In this document: positions 22,704 through 33,051 of the stretch, piece after piece
Numbering within the stretch: position 1 is the first letter of the stretch
Layout of the letters: each line of letters opens with the position of its first letter
Assembly (NCBI GenBank): GCA_949317995.1
Contig: OX439048.1
Span: forward strand, 22,635,495-22,699,494
Source: Acholoe squamosa
Taxonomy: Eukaryota; Annelida; Polychaeta; Phyllodocida; Polynoidae
Reading direction: 5' to 3'
Length of the DNA stretch: 64,000 nt
Notes under the pieces: generated by a model
Seen by the model: the letters and a program-made list of their open reading frames with translations, nothing else
Told to the model about the DNA's origin: nothing
The model's database searches: none
Program-made: the position numbers and the translations under genes

Positions 22704-25700
22704 TTAAGTAACAGCAGTCCGCCCGGCAATTCTGGGACTGCGTCTCACCTCTCTTCCCTTGTTGTTCAACTGAGATTCTCGAGAAGGTCCAGTAGAACGT
22801 GCCAACGTTTTCCCCCTACCTCGAGTTCTCCGTTCCGCCGAGACAATTTTCTCACGATTAGATTTTAAATTCGTGTCAGTTTCGACCTTTCGGGGTCGTC
22901 CTTTCTTTGGCTTTTTCTCATTCACCACTTTAGCAGGTCGGCCTCTTCTCCTTTTTGGGGCCGTACCCTTCATTTTCCTCGACAATTTGTTGGTCTTCAT
23001 CAGAATCTTCCTTCTTTTCATTCATCTGTTTGGAAATTTCGTCGCACTCAGAGTTGGCGGCATCTCGTCCCCTCCATCTCCTCAACCTACACACGTTAGA
23101 CTTATTCATATGGCCTGTAGCTAGACTCATAAGCATAACGGTGCTCTCAGATATAATTCGGGTGACCACATGAGGTCCGTCCCAGCTCGAGATCAATTTC
23201 TTGCACCTTAAAGGTTCATGCATCCTAAACACTCGGTCGCCCACGCTGAATTGTCGTGGCTTTAGGTGGGTGTTATACCCAACTTTCTGCCAATTCGCGT
23301 TCTTTAGTAGCTCGTTTCGAACTACTTCATAAGCTCTCTTAAATTGGTCTCGCAGAGATTCCACAAACATCACAGTACAAGGGGCTTCGGGGCTTACCCC
23401 TATAACACCATATACGAGATCGGCGGGCATTATAATGTCCTCCCCAAATACTAACAAATTCGGGGAGCAGTTGGTCGCGGCGTGCACAGTGCTATTATAA
23501 GCATGCACTACGAAGTCACATTGCTCGTCCCAGTCGTCCTGGCGAGAGTTTACCAAGGGTTTAAGGACTTGTATCAATGTTCGATTGAATCTTTCTACCT
23601 GGCCATCAGACTGTGGCCTGTATGGATTGGTTCGAGTTTTACAAATGGCCAAATAGTGGCACATTTCTTGCCACAGGTTGGACTCGAATTCTCGTCCCTG
23701 GTCGCTGTGCATCATTAATGGTGCACCGAGATGTAACACCCATCCCTTCACAAAGGCAATGGCGCAAGTGGCTGCCTTGTGGTCAGGTAAAGGATATACT
23801 CGAGTGTATTTGGTGTAGTAGTCGGTTACTACCATCATGCAAGTATTGCCCCGGGGTGTGGGCTCGATTCCGCTGATGATATCAATAGCTACCCGGGCGA
23901 ATCGAACTCCGAACAGCTCTTGCGCCAGGGGCATCTTTCCCATTCCTGGACCAGGTTTATTCCTGCCGCATTCGGGACAAGTCATCACCCATCTTATGAT
24001 GTCGTTATGCATTCCTGGCCAGTAGTACCTCCTGGCTAGGCGTTCTAAGGTCCTCTTCTTCCCGAAGTGTCCGCTCGTTTTATGCCCGTGGCAATAAAAC
24101 ATAATATCTCGTCTTAGTGACATAGGAATCACTATCTGTAAAACCTTGTCCTTGGTGGGACAGGTTTTCCATCGACACAGTAGACCGTCTCGAATTTCTA
24201 GCTCGGTCCATTGGGCTAGAAATTTGCGGGTATCTCTATCTTCGAGGGACAATGCCGGCCGTTCGGGCTTGGCATTCTTGTTCAGGTAACAAACCACTCT
24301 CTTGATAGCGGGATCATTTTGTTGGAAATGTAGGATGGTCTCTTCTGGCCATTCTATAACATTCTCCATGCTGGCGCTAGGCAACGGCATCGACTGTCTA
24401 GTTCGAACCGTTGCGACCACCGTGTTGTGAGCCCCGCAATCATCACAATCGATTTTCTGGCACTTTCTGATAGGCCTCCAGGAAAGGGCGTCTGCATTGA
24501 TATGCTTCGAGCCCGGTCTATGTTGGATCTGGCTATGCTCCAACCCAAATTCTGACAAGTGTGCCAGCCAACGGCCAATCATACCTTCGGCGTCCTTAAA
24601 ATTAAGTAGCCACCTTAGGGATGAGTGGTCAGTGCGGAGAGTAAAATCGGTACCCCATAGGAAGTGTCGAAACTTTTTAGTATACACCACTACAGCCAGT
24701 AACTCACGTTTGGTGGTGCAATAGTTTCGTTGTGCCCTATTCAGAGTGTTACTAGCAAAGGCGATTGGTACTTTCGACCCCGTCCTGGACCTGCAACAGG
24801 GCTGCACCAATACTATCATTGCTAGCGTCTGTGTCCAGAATGACATGATCATCCGCAGTTGGATATTTCAGTACTGGCGTGTTAGCAAACAAGTGTTTTA
24901 TTTGCTCGAAGGCTATGTCCTGTTCGTCTCCCCATGGGAAACGTTCCTTTGCCCGACCTGGGGTCCAATGTGCCAATATTTGTAAGGGGTAGCTTACTTT
25001 GGAGTAATTCGGCAGGAAGTCTCGATAGTATGAGCAGAAACCCAGGAAGGATCTTACCTCCTTCGCACATATGGGTTTCTGCCATTCGGGCACTGTCTGG
25101 AGTTTTTCAGGGTCGGCTTTTACGCCGTCTGGAGTTATTATTCGGCCGAGATATGTAATAGATGATTTAAATAAATTACATTTCTTTGCTTTTAATTTTA
25201 GCCCATTTGCTAAGATTCTCTTCAAGACTAGTTCGAGGTTGTTCATGCAATCCTCAAAAGTCTTTCCAAATACTATGACATCATCGAGGTACACCAGACA
25301 ACTCTTCCAAAGAAGGTCGCTCAGCATTTCCTCCATCATAGCTTCGAAAGTGGCCGGTGCATTGCACAGCCCAAAAGGTAAAACGTTGTACTGGAATAGG
25401 CCCATGTGGCTCGAGAAGGCTGTCTTCTCCATATCCTAAGGGTCCATCCCGATCTGCCAGTACCCAGATTGGAGGTCGAGGGTACAAAAGTATTTGTTCC
25501 CCCCCAATGAGTCTAAGGTCTCGTCTATCCTGGGTAAGGGATAGGAGTTTTTCTTTGTCAAGTCGTTCAGCTTTCTGTAATCGATGCAAAATCGAATAGA
25601 CCCATCCTTCTTCGTGGTCATGCACACAGGGCTAGACCAAGGGCTCGTGCTCGGCACTTTGACCCCTTTTTCCAGCTGTTTGAGAATTTGTTTCTCCGCC

Positions 25701-26954
25701 TCCACCTTCTTTTTCAGTGGTAACCTCCTATAGGGTATTTTGAAAGGCTTTGAATCACCAGTGTCAATCGTGTGTAGTACCTTGCTAGTGCGATCTACCG
25801 CGCCCCCGGTTTCCCGAAGGCATCGTTGTAGGTGGCAAGCAGGGCTCGAAGTCCCTCTTTTTCTGACTTTTTCCTCAGGGAAGAGTCGTTTACCAACTTC
25901 ATTAGGTCATCTGGTAGTCCCCGAATTGTCCCCGCGGGTAACTCAGTTCGAAATCGGGATTCCGAGATGTGTTCTATCAGGGACATATCACCGATTTTCT
26001 CATTCTTTCTCAGATACACAGGTTTCAAACCCCTGTTCATAATTGGGACTACTGTCCACGATCCACTTCCCACTAGAGTGTCAACTGAATCTAGCTGTAA
26101 GCTAGATAGTGCTTCGAAATTAGGTTCGAAGACAGCGTCCGAGCCTCGAAATGCATGGTTCGAGGAACACAAAACGTCACAAGCCGTCCCTGGCGGAATC
26201 TTTACTGTCTGTACCACGGTGGCTACCGAGGATACATGTCTCAATATGCATGGGATCTCGCAGTTGTAGGGTTGCCTTATCTTCAACATCCCAAATCGGG
26301 GGTCCAATACAGCACCGTACAAACTTGCGAAGTCCAGGCCAATTATCCCATCGTCACTTATCTCGGCTATAGTAGGGCTCATTACATACTCGTAGCCCCC
26401 CATCCCGATCTGTATGAAAGTCTTGCCAAAAGTCTGCATCTGGCTACTGTCGGCCGTGCAAGCATTAACCCCAACTGGTAGCGTTTCATGGTTGCCGGAC
26501 ACCAGACTGAAGAATTTTCTCGAGACACACGAATGGCTGGCACCTGTGTCAATCAAAAATTCCCCAGTCCGCCCCTTCACCGATACAGCAATATACCATC
26601 GTTTCCCCCCCAAAGGTGAGGAGTTCTGGGCGAATCGGAGTTGTTCTTTGGAATCACCGATCTCCCATCCGAAACCCTTCAAGAAGGTTACACACGGATG
26701 ATGCGGGGGAGGTGTGCCGCACTCACTCGCGTCAACTCTTCAACCCAACCTCCCTCTTCTTCGACGTAGGATTTCTCCCTCAGGTCCTGGCATACGTCTG
26801 CCCCTACCCCGTTGAAGCCCCCGGCCTGGGCTGGGGTGAGAGGATCCTTCTCACGTACCAGTCTCCCGGAAGGCATTGATTCCTGTACTAGCTCGGGTTC
26901 GCCAGCGGTGGCTTTTTGGCAGATTTTCGAATCACGGATCACATCCTTTGCCAT
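22704..26954 (-). pseudogene. pol: Gypsy-1 pol (PR-RT-RNaseH-INT, AT-hook tail), broken
   Basis: The polyprotein begins at ATG 26954, 14 nt after the gag stop. In order: an aspartic protease with DTGAS (block 26682-25795), reverse transcriptase with CIDYRKLN (block 25705-25436) and YLDD near 25281-25292 (block 25432-24752), RNase H with TDHSSLRWLL, an integrase zinc-binding region ending CPECGRNK, and an integrase core with D in VAIDII, D in HSDQGREF and E in SDGQVERFNR (block 24852-22930). A C-terminal tail follows with AT-hook-like motifs (RRRGRPAK, KKGRPRK; block 23021-22704). It is disabled by frameshifts near 26690, 25800, 24780 and 22960 and by an in-frame TAG at 25436-25438. Several shifts fall in G or A runs. 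Gypsy-2 encodes a close relative of the PR-RT part. Confidence 0.92.
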
Positions 26955-27581
26955 AGGTGTGACCCTCTTTAGTTTTCCTCCTCTTTTGTCTCTTCGATGT
27001 AATTAACTCGGGACAATACAGGTTTTCGGGCTGTACACTCATGAGCGTAGTGCCCCATTTCTTGGCAACGGTAGCACCGTAGTCTGCTACGATCTACTCT
27101 CCGACGTGCGGGTCTGTTGTACATTGTCTCGGAGAAAGTTTTCATGAAATCCTCCATCATTTTCTTCATGTCTAGAGATTCGGATGTAACAGTAGTTCTC
27201 GGTGGGGACATTACTGGTGTTCGAGCAACGGCCATCTCAGGTGCATGGCTGTCTAAGTTGGGCCTTGGGTCCACCCATTAGCTCGTCGGTTATATATCCG
27301 CCGAGGGATATATTTGCGTTTAACGTCTTTTTTAACCTGTACTGCAGAGATACTGCTGTCTTCCTCCTCGATTTCTATGATCTCGAAGTCGTTATCAGCC
27401 ATCTCAGTGTACGTCGGTTGGTGTATCCCCGACACAGAAGCCGTACTAGTATTAGTACTTGCGCAAACCTTAGTATTTGAGGCATTCAATTTTACCTTTC
27501 CCGCCATGAGGGTCTTTTTCACCATCCAGCATTCAATTCCCTCGAACAGGTCAGTTAATATAGGATTTTGTCCTTTCCAAG

Positions 27582-27833
27582 TGTAGGGGCAGTAAATCCC
27601 CGTACTTGGTGGAGATACCGAGTGGTCCCACCTTGTGAGGGGGATCTCTAGAGAGCTCGGTACCAGGTAATCACTGCCCCCTAGTGTGTGTATCATACCG
27701 ACCCAGGTGTAGTTGGAAGGTAGAGAATGTCAGGCCAGGGGAAGTAGCTCAGGGGTAGAGCTTCCGCTTCGAAGTTGAAGGGTCCCGGGTTCGAGTCCCG
27801 GTTTCTCCATGACATTTTCCGCTGACCACTACA
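27582..27833 (+). repeat. TRIM 5' LTR
   Basis: 252 bp, TGTAGGGGCAG at the start and GACCACTACA at the end. The first ~155 bp is not tRNA-related, then comes the tRNA-like unit, then a short tail TGACATTTTCCGCTGACC. Confidence 0.88.
27738..27809 (+). repeat. tRNA-like unit in TRIM 5' LTR
   Basis: 72 nt that folds as a tRNA: acceptor GGGGAAG with TTTCTCC, D stem GCTC/GAGC, T stem CCGGG/CCCGG with loop TTCGAGT. The A box (TAGCTCAGGGG) and B box (GGTTCGAGTCC) match pol III consensus. The anticodon stem is poorly paired here, and the anticodon by position would be CGA without the long variable arm of tRNA-Ser. The D arm resembles tRNA-Ala. It is therefore a tRNA-derived promoter-like unit, not a functional tRNA gene. 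Confidence 0.8.
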
Positions 27834-27886
27834 TTGGTGGAGAAACCGGCTGCTAGTGGATGGTGGTTGAAGCTGATGGGGAGGAG
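27834..27886 (+). promoter_or_regulatory. TRIM internal region: PBS and PPT
   Basis: The primer-binding site TGGTGGAGAAACCGG starts at 27835. It is complementary to the 3' end of the very tRNA-like unit held in the LTR (CCGGTTTCTCCA) plus CCA. The polypurine tract GATGGGGAGGAG ends at 27886. There is only about 25 nt between the two signals. Confidence 0.85.
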
Positions 27887-28137
27887 TGTAGGGGCAGTAA
27901 ATCCCCTACTTGGTGGAGATACCGAGTGGTCCCACCTTGTGAGGGGGATCTCTAGAGAGCTCGGTACCAGGTAATCACTGCCCCCTAGTGTGTTTATCAT
28001 ACCGATCCAGGTGTAGTTGGAAGGTAGAGAATGTCAGGCCAGGGGAAGTAGCTCAGGGGTAGAGCTTCCGCTTCGAAGTTGGAGGGTCCCGGGTTCGAGT
28101 CCCGGTTTCTCCATGACATTTTCCGCTGACCACTACA
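27887..28137 (+). repeat. TRIM 3' LTR
   Basis: 251 bp, nearly identical to the 5' LTR (one 1-bp indel and about three substitutions). The tRNA-like unit is at 28042-28113, where the anticodon stem pairs better (four of five positions including one G-U) than in the 5' copy. Confidence 0.88.
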
Positions 28138-30237
28138 CAAGCATCTAAAGCTGCTTGTTGCTGGTCCTCGTCTCGAAGTCCGCTCACGAATTGTGGTAGC
28201 AGATCGTTCAGGAAAAATTTATCGGAAGGATTGGTTCCTGGCCGTGCCCTCTGTAACAGGGACTGCAACTCATACCCGTAGGCTCGAAATGATTCTTGTG
28301 GCTTCTGCGTTCGTTTCTTGAAGAGCATGAAAGGGTCTTCACTCACCAAATTGTACAGCAAGATGCTGGCAATCTCAACTAGCTGTTGGAAAGTGCCCCG
28401 TTCGAAGTACACTTCGTTCCACTTTTCGACAGCTATCCGGCTGGGGCTGTGTTTCAGGCATCTGATTAGATGAGGCAAAGCCTCCTCAGGGGTCCATGCA
28501 TTGCACCTCATGTCATCAGTGAAGTTCGAGAACCATTCTTTCCAAGTCTTTACACCTTCGTATATCTTGGGTAGGATGGCCTGTCGCCTAGCCGCGTTAT
28601 TAGTCCGTACCAATTTTTGGCATTGGTTAACACTCCATTCTCGAATGGTCTCCTCACTATGTGCAGTGTTCGAAGTGTTAGCTGATTGATTCAACATGTC
28701 TTCTAACACGCTACTTCGGGACCGGCACCTCGAAGGTCCCCCTGTAGCGCCCCCAGCCCCGGGAGGGGGTGCAGTCGATCCTTGGGTAGTACCCGAAGCA
28801 CTACCCCCTACCGCACCTTGGTTCCCGGTGCCCAAAGGTTCTGACTCATCTACCGAGTTGTCATCATAAGACAGCTCGAAGTGACCTTCTTGTTCATCAG
28901 TAGTACTGTATTCGGTTTCATTGTTCTTGGCAGTAGTGACACTGAATCGTATTCTCCGTTTTTCGGGTTCAGTCGTCCTTGGTTCATGTTTTGGATCATA
29001 GACACCATCATTTCGAACATGAACATCGGCATTATTGTTTACGAAGGGGTCGTATCGATCCGGCTTTTTTAGAGCCTCGGCTGGTGTTGATGTTGCTACC
29101 GGTGAGGGTCCCTTCACGAACGTGGCATCAGTAGGTATCTCGCTTTTAGATAATTCTTGTTGATAAAGAATATCTAACTGTGTTACAGAAGCACTTGTGT
29201 CTGTTTCGAAAGAAGTGTCTTCCCTCACAACCGGGTCTGTTTTATCAATCGGATCATTACTCTCTATTCCCGACACATATGTGTCGAGGGCTATCTTTCG
29301 CTTTGTCAGGCTGGCTATTTCAAGGCATAGCTCTTGTTGCTTCAGGAACAAGTCTTGATTGCTGTCTTTGATGGATTCCATCACATCCTCATTCTTCAAT
29401 ATGCATTGATCCCGAATCTCTAGCAACTTATTTGCTTCGTACTTGTATTGTTCCATCTCTGCCTTTATTTGCTCGGCCTCTTTCTTTAATTCGAGATTCC
29501 TGATGGTGGAGCTAGCTTCCTGTTCCTCCAGGTCAACTTCTTTCCTAAGCTTCTCGTTCTCCCACTCAGCCTTAGCGAGTTCTATATTCCTTTGCATGAC
29601 GTATGCCTGTTGCTCAAGGTCGCGGGTGAATTTCTCTTTCAATTCGGCTTCTTCCTCGAGTTTCTTCATGTCATTCAACATTCGTTCTTTCTCGGTCTGA
29701 TACTGGTGACATTGTTTCTCCAGATTTCTAAGCCTCAGAACTTTATGTTCGGAGTCTTCTATCTTTGGTAGCCCTTGATGTAGGCGAACTCTATTCATGG
29801 CGTCAAAACTCAGCTTAGCTTGCTCGCGCAAGTACTCTGCTGCCGACTCAGTAACTCTCTTCGAACCTCCTATGTCGAATACTGAGATGTCTAGGGATCG
29901 GCGAGGACTCGTTGTTTTTGTTTCTGCTCGAGCTGAGGCTGCTCGTTGAGCGTCAAGGGTCATCATCGTAATCGGTGGCGGTGTCCCTGTGGACTCAGTG
30001 CTTAATCTATAAGTATAGTTCGCGGTTGGAGTGAGCATCTCCTCTGATTCAAGATTTCGAACTACCTTCTCCACTTTGGGTCCGGCTATAGAGGTATATC
30101 CTCTCATCTGTGTTCTGTTAAAGTCATTAGCATGAGCAGTGTCATTCGGTGTGGATCCCGAGATGTTCGATGCTTCATCTCGAGATCCTTCGTGCTCGTG
30201 TTCGGCCTCCAGGGCCGCGCACTAACACCAAGGACTG

Positions 30238-30249
30238 GTCATGGCACCA
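30238..30249 (-). promoter_or_regulatory. Gypsy-1 primer-binding site (tRNA-His-like)
   Basis: On the + strand the 12 bases read GTCATGGCACCA, one base from the end of the 5' LTR. Animal tRNA-His ends GUCACGGCA plus CCA, as I recall it, so 11 of 12 positions agree. Gypsy-2 has the perfect version at the same place. Confidence 0.65.
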
Positions 30250-30250
30250 G

Positions 30251-30607
30251 TGTAATGGTTCGGATTAAGGTCTCGACTAGTTCGAAGTGAAAACCAGATG
30301 AGGTATCTCGGGTTAGTGCAACCGGCATGTATTTATTACGGTATATGTTTTACATCCACCTCGAAGTGTACTGCTTAGCTATGTGCAAGCTCAGGTAAAG
30401 GTGGTCCGACTCTGTTGGCAGGCAGAGCCAGACTTACGCCTTCCCCGGCCCCAGGTAGGGGCTGGAGCGAGGCGAACAGTGCTGCCACCACCCCGCAGAG
30501 ACCAGTGGTCGAGGAGACCTCTAGTGACTACCGGTGATGGGCGCACCGCTCGAAACGCCCTCTCGAGGGAGACGCTCACACTATATCACGATCTACGAGC
30601 CCCTACA
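30251..30607 (-). repeat. Gypsy-1 5' LTR
   Basis: 357 bp, TGTAATGGTT to CCCTACA on the + strand, followed by the target duplication CTTA. It is the same length as the 3' LTR, with about ten substitutions between them. Confidence 0.93.
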
Positions 30608-32500
30608 CTTATATCATGGGGCTCGATGAGTTCTTGATGTTACATATATACGTTTTTGGGGTGGGAAATTCGTATTTTAGCCTTCGGAGCCTCAAAATAG
30701 GCCAAATTTGGTCCAAAATGAGGGCAAAACCCAAAAGGAATATGCAAAAAAATGTTTTTCAGGAAATGGTACCAATTATGTCTTTTTCCATTTATCTTAC
30801 ATATATTTGGTGGTTAGATATTGTATCATGACCACAAATCCCCATACTGGCCACATTTCTTGTATATGCTGGGAGCATTTGAAGTTTGGTGAAGTTGTGT
30901 GTCTTGGCGAGTGATTCAGCCTTATACCTTCCCTCCTAAAAGATTCAAGGTCAATGGCTTCAAAAATACCTTTGAAACATAGAGGAATGTTATATCTAAT
31001 GTAAGTAAAAAAATGGGGGGAATCCATTGATAAACATGGAAATGAGAGGCCCATACCTGATCTCAGCAAGACAACCCATTCTCGGGAAGACATTCTCGGG
31101 AAGACAGAATAAAATGATTTTTCCTCCTCCTGTTCAGGGTTTGAATATTTAACTACTCTAGATATGTCAGTAATTTTCCCCTAACACATACCTAAGTAAC
31201 CAATGTGTAAAATGGTTACTTAGTGCCCATCCTCTGCAACAGCACGGCTTTGAAGGAGATTTCTGTCTGGGCGAGATAGTGTCTTGGTGAGTGATTTTTG
31301 AGTAACATGCCATGTTTAGGGCTTAATATCACATAAATAATTATCATATCATCACAAAAGTTCTTATTAATGGCCAATATGCCGTTATTGTTAAATAATT
31401 CACATACTCTTAATAAATGATTATCGTGATTCTGTTACCATTTCTCTTACCAAAGAAATGAATAATTTTGCCCCTCCTGTATACAGTATATATATTCAAC
31501 TGTTCTAGATATGTCAGAAATTTTCCCCTAACATATGTGATTTTTGAGTAATGTGCCATGTTTAGGGCTTAATTTCTTACATGAATAATTATCATACCGT
31601 CAAAAAAGTCTCAGATCTAGACCATTTTGACCTGTAGATCATGGAAATCAAGTTTTTATTAATGCCAAACGTGCCCTTATTGTATTTAAATCCACATACT
31701 TTTATTAAATGATTATCCGATTACATTCCAATTTCTGTCTTACAAAAGAAATCAATGATTTTGCCCCTCCTGTATATATAGTTGATATATTTAACTGTTC
31801 TAAACAAATCAGTTATTTTCCCCTGACACATACCTAAGTAACCAATGTGTAAAATAGTTATTACCCATCCTCTGCAACCGCAGAGCTTGGAAGTAGATAT
31901 TTTCTTCCTGAATTAGTGTCTTGGCGAGTGATTTCTATGTAGCATGCCATGTTAAATTGAAATTCTTAGATATTTTCAGATTTTTCCCCCCAATAAAGCT
32001 ATATACCCCATGAAAGCACATGTCATGGACATTTTCTCCCTTATAAGTAATAGTTGCTAGGTACCTCTATATCCCCTTTTTGGGGAATGGTAGACAATGA
32101 TTATTTTCTGCCCCCAATTTCAGTTAAAATCCAGTATCTGCCCTGGATGAAAATGCCCCATTGCCAAAGAAAAACCACAGAATATCAGGTCACAACTCTC
32201 TAAACCCAACATTTACACCAAGTTATCTATGAATAATAACATAAAAGTCAATTAGAATTATATCAATGTTCATATGGGAGGCCTTTTTAACCCCATGAAT
32301 CACTCAGGAAGACACTGTTTCCATGGTATATACCTTCGGGGTTTGCCATAGTAATGGTTTGAATATTTAACTAATAATATCTCGTGACAATATACCCAAA
32401 GACCTATACACTATCCACAAAAAAATATTTTTCAGAAACTCCTAGCTTTGATTTCAGACCCCAAAGGGGGGGGGGACCCTGGGGGGGGGGAAGCTCCGTT
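30608..32500. other. Core of the TTAA element, ~300-350-bp internal repeats
   Basis: AT-rich sequence without a gene. A block with TTTAACT.CTCTAGATATGTCAG, TTTTCCCCTAACAC and ACCAATGTGTAAAAT recurs at about 31146, 31494 and 31791, and the phrase GTGTCTTGG(C/T)GAGTGATT recurs near 30900, 31280 and 31916. These are three or four diverged tandem units. No transposase remnant is recognised. Confidence 0.6.
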
Positions 32501-32509
32501 TCTATGACT

Positions 32510-33045
32510 TTTGACCCTGTCTGTTTGCTATCCTCTCTTCTGCCTATCCCTCCAGTGCCTACCTGTCACTTTATATATGTCTCTCCTCTTGCACCTATTC
32601 ATTTTGCCCATCCCTGCCCTACCTTCCTATTGTTTGTTTCTGCACCTGCCTATCCTTCTTGATGCCTATGCCTCTTCTATTGCCCCCTCCTTTATGTCAT
32701 TCACTCGTCTGCCTATCCCCCTATCCATCCCCCACCTACTCATCCCTACCTGTCCTCTCATCTATCTATTCCTGTCAACACCTCTCCTTCCCACTCTACC
32801 TTTCCCTACCATGCTTACCTGTCTATCAATCTGCCTATCCCTCTCTACCTCTTCTTCTACCTATCTCTCTCCTTATACCTACCCCCTCCCAAATGCCTGC
32901 CTTCTCCCTACCAAACCCTTAATCCTCTACCTATCCCTCTTTTACATATCCCTTGTACCCATCCCATCCATTCCTATACCTCTTAACCTATAACTATCCC
33001 TCTTGATGCATACCTCCCCTCCCATTCTCTACCTATCCCTCCCAA
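32510..33045 (+). repeat. Degenerate CT-rich satellite (right arm, inner)
   Basis: Same CCTATCCCTC-type repeat as 14960-17325 and in the same orientation. It meets its complement at about 33050, so the junction forms a very large hairpin. Confidence 0.85.
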
Positions 33046-33051
33046 TTAACC

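Larger units (their letters stand above)
27582..28137 (+). mobile_element. TRIM: miniature LTR retrotransposon with tRNA-like LTRs
   Basis: Two direct repeats of 252 bp (27582-27833) and 251 bp (27887-28137), both with TGTAG...CTACA ends, enclose only 53 bp. The internal part starts with TGGTGGAGAAACCGG, a primer site ending in the TGG expected for a tRNA CCA end, and finishes with a polypurine tract GATGGGGAGGAG directly before the second LTR. This is the layout of a terminal-repeat retrotransposon in miniature, with no coding capacity. Each LTR contains a 72-nt tRNA-like unit with pol III A and B boxes. A 4-bp target duplication (CAAG at 27578-27581 and 28138-28141) flanks it, and the gag frame of the host element is continuous without it. 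The two LTRs differ at about four positions by eye. Confidence 0.88.
26969..30107 (-). pseudogene. gag: Gypsy-1 gag, interrupted by a TRIM insertion
   Basis: Gag would form the particle and bind the RNA. The frame opens at ATG 30107, 143 nt inside the 5' LTR. About 100 residues are followed by a long Glu/Lys/Leu coiled coil (about residues 115-300), a Pro/Ser/Gly linker and a capsid-like segment (GLRDEDQQQAALDA near 28140-28185). A 556-bp TRIM is inserted here at 27582-28137. The frame resumes on its left side at 27581, and excluding the insert and one 4-bp duplication lets it continue in register, as the homologous part of Gypsy-2 gag does without interruption. A further frameshift lies near 27255-27275. 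The C-terminus has a perfect CCHC zinc knuckle (CYRCQEMGHYAHEC) at about 27034-27075, and the TAA stop is at 26969-26971. Confidence 0.88.
17391..30607 (-). mobile_element. Gypsy-1: Ty3/gypsy LTR retrotransposon with extra 3' ORF
   Basis: This is a complete but decayed LTR element on the - strand. Order in its own orientation: 5' LTR (30251-30607), primer site like the tRNA-His 3' end, gag with coiled coil and zinc knuckle, pol (protease, RT, RNase H, integrase), an unrecognised ~3.4-kb reading frame, a 3' non-coding region, and the 3' LTR (17391-17747). The pol domain order with integrase last is diagnostic for Ty3/gypsy. The two LTRs are both 357 bp and differ at roughly ten positions by eye. 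CTTA is duplicated at both borders (17387-17390 and 30608-30611). At 13.2 kb it is long for the group, owing to the extra ORF and the TRIM nested in gag. Several frameshifts and stops show it is no longer active. Confidence 0.93.

Noticed and set aside
27738..27809. Functional tRNA gene
   Set aside because: The anticodon stem is mispaired, the anticodon does not fit the body type, and the unit is embedded identically in both LTRs of a TRIM. It is a tRNA-derived promoter-like unit.
27582..28137. Tandem pair of SINEs
   Set aside because: The TG...CA-type ends, the PBS right after the first copy, the PPT right before the second and a target duplication around the pair fit an LTR element better.
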